Below the pieces are notes generated by a model. That model saw nothing but the letters and a program-made list of their open reading frames with translations. It ran no database searches and had not been told where the DNA came from. Positions 7,201 through 12,570 of a stretch of 13,511 bases of DNA are shown one piece after another. The stretch's first letter is position 1; every line of letters starts with the position of its first letter. The DNA is from an uncultured Eubacterium sp. (GTDB taxonomy: Bacteria; Bacillota; Clostridia; Lachnospirales; Lachnospiraceae). A program made the position numbers and the translations under genes. The stretch spans positions 118,324-131,834 of the forward strand of contig CAJTSV010000001.1 of NCBI GenBank assembly GCA_910579075.1, given 5' to 3'.

Positions 7201-8733
7201 TGCCCGTTCGGCGTCTTCCCGGCCTGGAAAATCCTGTACAGAAAATTCTTCATGATAGGCTCCGTACCCCCCTTCCTGCGGTACGCGCATTCTTCCAGAC
7301 TGTGCCGCGGTTTCTGAATCCTGAATTTCCTGTTCTGGCTCTGGCAGCCCGCCGGATTCGTATTCCTCATCGTCCCAGCTGCCCGGCTGCTGCCACACGG
7401 ATTCCTGGCTGCGGGAGTGCTGCACGGATTCCTCATTTGGGGACTGGCGCACGGCCATTCTCCGTTTTCTGGATTCCTGATTCCGGGATTCGTGCTCCGC
7501 TGCTTCCTGCAAAACATTTTGCATCGCAAGCTTTGTCTTTTCCCACTCAGCCTGAATTTCTTCAAAGCTCATGGTACGCGGCGGACTTTCCTCAGGCTCA
7601 TCCTCTGTTTCTTCATATCCGGCCCCGCCGCCAGATGCCAGGCCTCCTGCTGCATGCATGCCAGCTCCGCTGCCAGATGCCGTGCCTTGTTCTTCCTGTA
7701 TGCCAGACCCGCCGCCAGATATCATGCCTTGTTCTTCCTGTATGCCGGCCCCGCCGCCAGATGCCGGGTCTGCCGCTCCCCAGAAACCGGAATCGCTTCC
7801 AAATACCAGGTCTGCGGTTTCCTGCATTTTCACCAGCCTGCGTATTCTGGCTGCTTTCTGGTTCTGTTCTTTTGGAAAAGACAGATACGGATTTTCCTCT
7901 GCCAGCTGCCTCACGCTGCCCTCCATATCCGGCCCGTACTGGGCTGACGAAGCCATCTGCTGGATTCCCTTCGCAATTTCTTCCTGCAGATTTGCTGTAT
8001 TATACTGTCCGGTATTTGTGCTTACCGCCGGGATTTCCACGATTTCGTTTACAATCTCGCCGGATTCCAGAAAATCATTCGGCCTTACTTCAATTACGCC
8101 CGTCCGTTTCTGGCGGAACAGGCGGTATTTGTCTTCCTGCTGTTTCGTCAGCGGCTGGTAATGCATTTTTAATTCCAGTGCCTTTTCTACATAAATGCCA
8201 TCACCAAACCATAAAATCAATTCATCGCAGGCTTCCACACACTTTTCCGGCTGGCCGTCCCTGTAATACAGGTATGCCAGCTCGTATGCCCATTCTTCCG
8301 AATATTCCTGTTCCTTCAGCTCCTCCAGAATCTGAATCTGCTCCTGAAACGAAAGTCCCTGCGCAGCTGTCATCTTATACTTTAAGACATACTTCAGATT
8401 GTCATGCGGAGCAATATCCACAAATTCATCGTAATATTCCTGTGCTTCATCAAAATGCTTTGTCTTTATGGCAATTTCTGCCAGCCTGTAGATAATGTTC
8501 CTTCCGATTGGAGATTTATCATACGCCATAAGCAGAATTTCCTTGCTTTCCTCATAACGCTCTACCTGCTCAAAAACCTCACCGGCCAGTACAAGTGCAT
8601 TCAGATTCCGAATCTTGCGCCAGTTAATCGTTTCCGCAATTTCCGCAGCAGCATTATAATTACGCGCACTTACCAGCGCCTTCATCTCGTCAACTTTCAG
8701 TTTAAACTCGTATTTATCCACGCTCGCCACCAT
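4291..8733 (-). CDS. 1480-residue TPR - disordered repeat linker - AAA domain protein, function unknown
   Basis: Three parts are visible. Residues 1 to about 215 are helical TPR-like repeats (AAEIAETINW, AGEVFEQVERYEESKEILLMAY, AEIAIKTKHFDEAQEYY, LAYLYYRDGQPEKCVEAC), a protein-binding scaffold. Residues about 215-1200 are Gln/Glu/Gly/Ala/Ser-rich and probably disordered, holding tandem 14-, 20-, 13- and 11-residue repeats, with a helical island near 658-858. Residues about 1220-1480 form a P-loop domain reminiscent of CbxX/CfqX AAA+ proteins: Walker A GIGGNGKT (1276-1283), then GGCLIIES (1326-1333) where a Walker B hhhhDE would lie. No signal peptide or membrane segment is seen, so it is likely cytoplasmic. 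Domain order (TPR then AAA) recalls EccA of type VII secretion, but no secretion genes are present and similarity is only architectural. The ATG at 8733 lacks a good ribosome binding site; GTG at 8721 (VDKYEF) is an alternative. Its own promoter lies upstream and glgB follows. Confidence 0.8.
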   Translation of the reverse strand: MVASVDKYEFKLKVDEMKALVSARNYNAAAEIAETINWRKIRNLNALVLAGEVFEQVERYEESKEILLMAYDKSPIGRNIIYRLAEIAIKTKHFDEAQEYYDEFVDIAPHDNLKYVLKYKMTAAQGLSFQEQIQILEELKEQEYSEEWAYELAYLYYRDGQPEKCVEACDELILWFGDGIYVEKALELKMHYQPLTKQQEDKYRLFRQKRTGVIEVRPNDFLESGEIVNEIVEIPAVSTNTGQYNTANLQEEIAKGIQQMASSAQYGPDMEGSVRQLAEENPYLSFPKEQNQKAARIRRLVKMQETADLVFGSDSGFWGAADPASGGGAGIQEEQGMISGGGSGIQEEQGTASGSGAGMHAAGGLASGGGAGYEETEDEPEESPPRTMSFEEIQAEWEKTKLAMQNVLQEAAEHESRNQESRKRRMAVRQSPNEESVQHSRSQESVWQQPGSWDDEEYESGGLPEPEQEIQDSETAAQSGRMRVPQEGGYGAYHEEFSVQDFPGREDAERAYAAQQLRPQDIPNQENGGAGYVSQEMSGQGYSNQEGPSYENASQVVSGQSLSGQEVPSYENASQGMNGQGFPEQGGNEREYISQELPGRDYLNQENGSLSNAAQQMNGEAYSNQEGPSYVNEAQDFSGRGMLTQGFQNLEDMQEEADRRLDMSREKTLSEAEVLMERLMGIVSQISAGMSSGESQDDGLVKDAGTGESRPPGLQNSLNQAGMIVASMNKLLQEQIDSLMAARKQSQPANVHRVSDPTRELPKLPDEYLAEYGMQAAIDKMKADDNESENRDVSIMDGQGAVSIMEKLIAEETARSADNPDKKPEISAIELLQRVRMESSAMNPAQKSAAEKQMMNLNRKAPEKAPAAEGKPPEQGRPAAEEKPSAQAEPAAEEKTPAEFIVQGANQGVTAERTAGNQNQGKPAGYTAESFSQDKPAGYTAESAVQVKPADYAAGNQSQGVTAERTAGNMNQEKSAEYAAESLKRGKPADYPAGSGSQGFTAEYLAESSNQEQEVIAEYPAMGIRPEAQAANVTGKSEAVQGTQAGKIAAGTGTQAGSMTAGTGTQAGNFGIRREHIAGDLTAGRADSAENITAEPEMQADFPYGEAAANPGYYQTEIIPPDYTAAEENPAVSAFRESINPSEPSVEYEQRIQEEGYGRQGSIAGMAAGYEASFEYERMAQNERKAVHRVKQQTEEISEEDMALAAQAAGFYEQPRQTTIQDDSDLKKLTPEQKKVFSYFVPVSGMEVQIYDLLQGVSEHLRFDKNALSGNIIVEGIGGNGKTVLIMDIIKVLQKEIKRPNGKIGKIDANALNQKDMDVLTEKISGGCLIIESAGKITRETAVKLSRCMENDHVGTLYILEDTEEGIQKALERDSSFAAKFTEKISIPLFTIDELAAFGKAYAYDLNYEIDEMGILALYKRIGNIQKLDHVTTLTEVKEIVDEAIDNAEKGVFKKVFGILTATRANDDNYVILREKDFEE
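5530..5610 (-). repeat. Tandem 33-bp (11-residue) repeat, 2.5 copies
   Basis: Encodes GTQAG-starting units (residues about 1042-1068 of the TPR/AAA protein). The DNA copies are almost identical (GGCACTCAGGCCGG recurs every 33 bp), so the duplication is recent or kept uniform. The unit is in frame. Confidence 0.85.
5701..6012 (-). repeat. Tandem 39-bp (13-residue) repeat, 8 copies
   Basis: Eight consecutive 13-residue units (residues 908-1011), for example GVTAERTAGNQNQ and GKPAGYTAESFSQ. A Lys-Pro-Ala or Val-Thr-Ala start, an aromatic or Arg at position 6, Ala at position 8 and Gln at position 13 are the recurring features. Two types (GVTAERTAG and KPAxYxAE/G) recur at the same spacing, which suggests a higher-order unit of four repeats. 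Confidence 0.85.
6772..7191 (-). repeat. Tandem 60-bp (20-residue) repeat, 7 copies
   Basis: Seven 20-residue units (residues 515-654) with exact 60-bp periodicity. Recurring features are Gln at 1, (S/N/P)-G-(Q/R) at 4-6, N-Q-E near 10-12 and Ala-Ser or similar at the end, as in QEMSGQGYSNQEGPSYENAS. Middle copies are closest to each other and flanking ones are more diverged, as expected for unequal crossing-over or replication slippage. All copies keep the frame. Confidence 0.85.
7597..7764 (-). repeat. Tandem 42-bp (14-residue) Gly-rich repeat, 4 copies
   Basis: Four 14-residue units of the type ASGGGAGIQEEQG (residues about 324-379 of the TPR/AAA protein). The first two are nearly identical and the last two diverge. 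Composition is Gly/Ser/Ala with Gln-Glu, typical of a flexible linker. Confidence 0.8.
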
Positions 8734-8794
8734 CTATCTGCAAAGGATGCGAATGCACCCATTTCTATCACATTTAGCATTATAACCCAATGTC

Positions 8795-8823
8795 AGTTTA
8801 CCATAGGTAACCGCTCATGTCAA
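8795..8823 (-). promoter_or_regulatory. Promoter for the TPR/AAA gene and glgB
   Basis: On the minus strand a perfect TTGACA (8818-8823) is followed by a 17-bp spacer and TAAACT (8795-8800). A/T tracts immediately upstream resemble an UP element. A second possible -10, TATAAT (8779-8784) preceded by GGGT, lacks a matching -35 at the right distance. The leader to the ATG at 8733 is about 50-60 nt. This is the only good promoter between the membrane protein gene and the 1480-codon gene. Confidence 0.65.
8798..8810. promoter_or_regulatory. Inverted repeat TTACC-ATA-GGTAA over the promoter spacer (possible operator)
   Basis: Perfect 5-bp arms with a 3-bp centre lie between the -35 and -10 elements and overlap the -10, a position where a dimeric repressor would block RNA polymerase. 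The overlapping GGTTACC is itself palindromic. Short palindromes are common, so this is a candidate only. Confidence 0.3.
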
Positions 8824-8898
8824 AAAACTCGTTAAATTTTTTTCAAGATGACTTTTCACGCTGTCCGTTTCCAGACTCTGCACCTGCCGCAGGCTCTT

Positions 8899-10236
8899 TC
8901 AGGAATCATCAGAAGGTGCCTGGCTGCCGGATGACTCCTGCTTTTCATCCACATACTTTCCATACCAAAGCTCACGATAGGATGGCTCTACACCAGTTGC
9001 TTCTACATATACGTTCGTAGCGGACGGCAGTTTCTTCTTATTTAAACAGAAGTGGACAATTTTCTGCATCAGGTAATAAAATACTGCAAATACCGGACAG
9101 CCCAGCAGCATGCCCATCACGCCAAACAAACCGCTGCCAATCAGAATTGCAAACATAACCCAGAACGAAGACAGCCCGGTAGAATCCCCGAGAATCTTCG
9201 GCCCGATAATATTTCCGTCCACCTGCTGCAGGATAACTACAAATATTACAAAATACAGCGCATACAGCGGGTCTGCCAGCAGTATTAAAAATGCACTCGG
9301 AATTGCCCCGATAAACGGCCCGAAAAACGGAATAATGTTGGTCACCCCGACAATCACGCTGACAAGCAGTGTATATGGCATTTTAATAATGGTCAGCACA
9401 ATATAACAGATAATGCCGATAATCAGGGAATCCAGCAGTTTTCCTTTGATAAAGCCGCCGAAAATATCGTTGGTCGTATGAAAAAGCTGGATAATCTGGT
9501 TGGCTGCACGCGCCGGAAAAAATGCAAACACAATCTTTTTCGACTGTCCCTCAAAATTTTCTTTTTCACACATCACATAAATCGAAACAATCAGTCCGAT
9601 TACAATATTTTTAAATGCTACAAGCACATTTATCACACCGCTTGTTACCGTTGCCACATAATCCTTCGTCTGCGGCAGCAGTGAATTTTTCAGCCAGTCC
9701 TGGAACCAGTCCGCAGCCGTTATCAGATAGTTTTCCAGAATGGCTGTAATCTCAGGATTGCCAAACTCCCAGTCACTCAGATGCACAAGAAACGAATTAA
9801 TCTGTGCCGGCATCGTGTCTACGAGAATCGATACATTTTCAGACACTTCTGGGATAACCATCGACAGCAGTGTGGCAATCATTAAAATAAATACAAGCAC
9901 TGCCAGTATACTGGAAACGGTACGGATAAGGCGGCGGAATTTTTTCTTTCCGCCCCTTACATCCGCCAGTTTCAGCAGCCAGCGTTCAAAAAACATCATA
10001 ATCGGATTCATCAGATACCCGATTGCAAGCCCGTATAAAATCGGCTGTGCAATTCTGGCTAACATGCCAAAGCCGTCTTTCATATCACCAAAACAGAACA
10101 AAATGCAGACGACCAGTATACAGCAGCAGAATACAATAAAAAAGGTCAGTCCCATTGCCAGATAAGGACGGATATTCCAGTCTGACCGGGAGTTAAAAAA
10201 TTTCCGTTCTGTCTGTTTGTCTTCTACTTTCTTCAT
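8899..10236 (-). CDS. AI-2E/PerM family integral membrane protein
   Basis: A 445-residue polytopic membrane protein of the AI-2E transporter family (PF01594, old UPF0118). About eight hydrophobic segments are visible: one near residues 25-50, a second in QPILYGLAIGYLMNP, a third in SSILAVLVFILMIATLL, a large extracytoplasmic or soluble loop, one near AFKNIVIGLIVSIYVM, then a C-terminal set containing the family hallmark VGVTNIIPFFGPFIGAIP, followed by QQVDGNIIGPKILG and a segment ending GCPVFAVFYYLM. The last 50 residues are a hydrophilic tail ending in a Ser/Asp-rich stretch. Family members have been linked to AI-2 export, Na+/H+ exchange or permease roles, so the substrate here is not known. 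AGGAAG precedes the ATG by 4 nt. It starts 13 bp after the hydratase stop and is presumably in the same operon. Confidence 0.9.
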   Translation of the reverse strand: MKKVEDKQTERKFFNSRSDWNIRPYLAMGLTFFIVFCCCILVVCILFCFGDMKDGFGMLARIAQPILYGLAIGYLMNPIMMFFERWLLKLADVRGGKKKFRRLIRTVSSILAVLVFILMIATLLSMVIPEVSENVSILVDTMPAQINSFLVHLSDWEFGNPEITAILENYLITAADWFQDWLKNSLLPQTKDYVATVTSGVINVLVAFKNIVIGLIVSIYVMCEKENFEGQSKKIVFAFFPARAANQIIQLFHTTNDIFGGFIKGKLLDSLIIGIICYIVLTIIKMPYTLLVSVIVGVTNIIPFFGPFIGAIPSAFLILLADPLYALYFVIFVVILQQVDGNIIGPKILGDSTGLSSFWVMFAILIGSGLFGVMGMLLGCPVFAVFYYLMQKIVHFCLNKKKLPSATNVYVEATGVEPSYRELWYGKYVDEKQESSGSQAPSDDS

Positions 10237-10249
10237 AACGCTTCCTGTT

Positions 10250-12535
10250 TTATTTTCTGTTAAAATTAATCAGGCATCCCTTTAAAATAATTTCACGCTC
10301 GTCGTCTGTAAGCTCTCCAAGCGTCATATGGAATTCCTGTAATGCCCCATTCTTCACCGCATATGCTGTAATGTCCGCTGCCTTCTGCTCTACCGCTTCG
10401 CGGATTCCAGGCAGGAACAGGTAATCCCCGTTACCAAACGGAAGTTCCCCTTCCGGTATCACAAGCGGAAGCATGCCCCAGTTAATCAGGTTCGAGCGGT
10501 ATCTCTTGGTCGCATACTCATGTGCAATATTCGCCCATCCGCCGAGTACCTTCTGGCAGGAAGCCGCCTGCTCGCGCGCAGAACCGTCGCCTGGCTTCAC
10601 TGCAAAAATCGTGCTTCCGATTCCTGTATTGTGTTCATCTGCATCCGGGAATTTCTGCAAAATCACATCTACGGCGTCTTTCAGTTCCGGGAGTGCTTCA
10701 TACGGCTGTCCGCCTTCTTCCCTTGCTTTTTCCGCTTTCTGCACTTCCTTTGCCCTTTCGACATAAGCCGGGTCTTTTCTGGACAAGGTAAATTCTGCAA
10801 GCCCGAGCGGATTGGAGCGGTAAGAAGAAGTCTCGCCCGACGGAATCAGCTCATCTGTCGTAGTAACCGGGTCATGAATCTCTGATACGACTTTCAATAC
10901 AAGATTGTCAGTCAGGGCGCACATCTTTGGCCAGTCTTTGATATTCGGGCCCATTTTTACCTCTGCGGAAGGGTCTGCCACACCGTGGCTGTCAAATACG
11001 CGGTTTTCATAAATCTTTTTATCAAAGAAATATTTCGGCTTTGTAAAATTCACGTCTATATCGCATGCCGAGGTCAGATATCCCTTGTTCGCTGCTGTCG
11101 CTGCAATCGAACGCGCATCCATCAGCGCTACCGACGCAATCTGGCCATTCTGTACCTTAGAGCCTTCACGGTTCGGGAAATTCCGGGTCGAATGGCGTAT
11201 CGAGAATCCATTATTTGCAGGCGTATCGCCAGCACCGAAGCACGGCCCGCAGAATGCTGTCTTCATAACGCCGCCCGCAGCCATGATTTTTGCTGCCGCA
11301 CCGTTTCGCACCAGTTCCATATATACAGGCATGCTCGCCGGATATACACTGAGTGTAAATTCATCTGCGCCAATGCCTGCGCCGTCCAGAATATCCGCAG
11401 CGTCGCAGATATTTTCAAATCCGCCGCCGGCACATCCTGCAATAATTCCCTGGTCTACATACAGCTTTCCGTTACGCACTTTATCCTTCAAGTTTAATTC
11501 CACTGCTCCGTTAAAGCTGACCTGCGCCTTCTTATCGCAGTCATCCAGAATATCCATCAGGTTTGCATTCAGTTCTTCAATTGTGTAAGCATTGCTTGGA
11601 TGGAACGGCATCGCAATCATCGGTTTTACCGTGCTCAAATCCAGCTCAATCATGCAGTCATAATAAGCTGCCTGCCCAGGATTGAGTTCTTTGTAGTCCT
11701 CGCTGCGTCCGTGAATCTCATAGAACTCTTTCACCTGCTCATCTGTTTTCCAGATAGAAGAAAGACAGGTTGTTTCTGTTGTCATGACATCAACACCGAT
11801 TCTGAAATCCACGCTCAGGTTTGCAACGCCAGGTCCTACAAATTCCATAACCTTATTTTTCACAAATCCGGATGCAAACACTTCCTTTATAATAGCAATC
11901 GCAACGTCCTGCGGCCCGACGCCCTTTTCCGGCTTTCCGGTCAGGTATACGCCTGCTACCTGCGGCATGTTAATATCATATGTCTGTTCCAGCAGCTGTT
12001 TTACAAGCTCCGGCCCGCCCTCGCCCATGGCCATTGTGCCGAGCGCGCCATAACGGGTATGGGAATCCGAGCCAAGAATCATTTTCCCGCCGCCAGCCAG
12101 CATTTCCCTTGCAAACTGGTGGATAACGGCCTGATGAGGCGGAACATACATGCCGCCGTATCTTTTGGCACAGGACAGCCCAAACATATGGTCGTCTTCG
12201 TTAATGGTACCGCCTACTGCACACAGGCTGTTATGGCAGTTGGTCAGCACATAGGGAATGGGGAACTTCTCCAGCCCCGATGCACGGGCAGTCTGAATGA
12301 TTCCCACAAATGTGATATCGTGAGAAGTCAGCTTATCGAATTTTATCTGAAGGTGCTCCATATTTCCCGACGTATTATGCTCTTTTAATATCTGATAGGC
12401 AATTGTCTGCGTCTTTGCCCTGGCAGGCTCTGCCTCATCCCCTGTCCTGGACTTGATAACCGCAGCTGCATCCGGCGTGTCCTGCACCAGCTCGGTGCCA
12501 TTTAACAAATATACACCCTTATCATATAATTTCAT
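10250..12535 (-). CDS. Aconitase-family hydratase (YbhJ-like)
   Basis: A 761-residue Fe-S hydro-lyase of the aconitase superfamily. The [4Fe-4S] ligands are visible as C368 in AGCAGGG and C429/C432 in FCGPCFG. Other aconitase active-site signatures are VPPHQAVIHQ, GSDSHT, STRNFPNRE (the two arginines after the cluster loop) and GDGSAREQAA with the Ser-x-Arg of the swivel domain. Where mitochondrial aconitase has the Asp-His pair (CDHL), this protein appears to have TNCHNSL, which points to the YbhJ-type hydratase branch instead of canonical aconitase A; its natural substrate is not established. It probably catalyses reversible hydration/dehydration of a carboxylic acid in the cytoplasm. The start is set at the second of two ATGs because AGGAGG lies 7 nt before it and only 1 nt before the first (12541). 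It sits 35 bp after the low-complexity gene and 13 bp before the AI-2E-family gene. Confidence 0.88.
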   Translation of the reverse strand: MKLYDKGVYLLNGTELVQDTPDAAAVIKSRTGDEAEPARAKTQTIAYQILKEHNTSGNMEHLQIKFDKLTSHDITFVGIIQTARASGLEKFPIPYVLTNCHNSLCAVGGTINEDDHMFGLSCAKRYGGMYVPPHQAVIHQFAREMLAGGGKMILGSDSHTRYGALGTMAMGEGGPELVKQLLEQTYDINMPQVAGVYLTGKPEKGVGPQDVAIAIIKEVFASGFVKNKVMEFVGPGVANLSVDFRIGVDVMTTETTCLSSIWKTDEQVKEFYEIHGRSEDYKELNPGQAAYYDCMIELDLSTVKPMIAMPFHPSNAYTIEELNANLMDILDDCDKKAQVSFNGAVELNLKDKVRNGKLYVDQGIIAGCAGGGFENICDAADILDGAGIGADEFTLSVYPASMPVYMELVRNGAAAKIMAAGGVMKTAFCGPCFGAGDTPANNGFSIRHSTRNFPNREGSKVQNGQIASVALMDARSIAATAANKGYLTSACDIDVNFTKPKYFFDKKIYENRVFDSHGVADPSAEVKMGPNIKDWPKMCALTDNLVLKVVSEIHDPVTTTDELIPSGETSSYRSNPLGLAEFTLSRKDPAYVERAKEVQKAEKAREEGGQPYEALPELKDAVDVILQKFPDADEHNTGIGSTIFAVKPGDGSAREQAASCQKVLGGWANIAHEYATKRYRSNLINWGMLPLVIPEGELPFGNGDYLFLPGIREAVEQKAADITAYAVKNGALQEFHMTLGELTDDEREIILKGCLINFNRK

Positions 12536-12542
12536 TTTCATT

Positions 12543-12548
12543 CCTCCT
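12543..12548 (-). promoter_or_regulatory. Ribosome binding site deciding the hydratase start
   Basis: AGGAGG on the minus strand is followed by two in-frame ATGs, at 12539-12541 (gap 1 nt) and 12533-12535 (gap 7 nt). Only the second has normal spacing, so the protein should start MKLYDKG. Confidence 0.8.
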
Positions 12549-12570
12549 GTCTGCTATGTTCCATCATTCA

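Noticed and set aside
5530..7764. CRISPR array reading of the regular repeats
   Set aside because: Repeats are contiguous, without unique spacers, have different periods, and are all multiples of three in one open reading frame; they are coding minisatellites.
6402..8495. A very long open frame on the plus strand (697 codons) opposite the giant gene
   Set aside because: It is a by-product of the repeat-rich, stop-poor composition of the minus-strand gene. The translation is Pro/Ser/His/Leu-rich with no domain, no ribosome binding site, and it ignores the repeat logic that is coherent on the minus strand.
8824..8898. Possible terminator after the AI-2E-family gene (CCTGCGGCAGG and GTCTG-GAAA-CGGAC)
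   Set aside because: The stems are only about 5 bp and neither is followed by a T-run, so no intrinsic terminator can be supported.
8899..10236. Quorum-sensing (AI-2) exporter role
   Set aside because: The family name comes from one member; no luxS or lsr-type gene is in the window, so the specific substrate is not supported.
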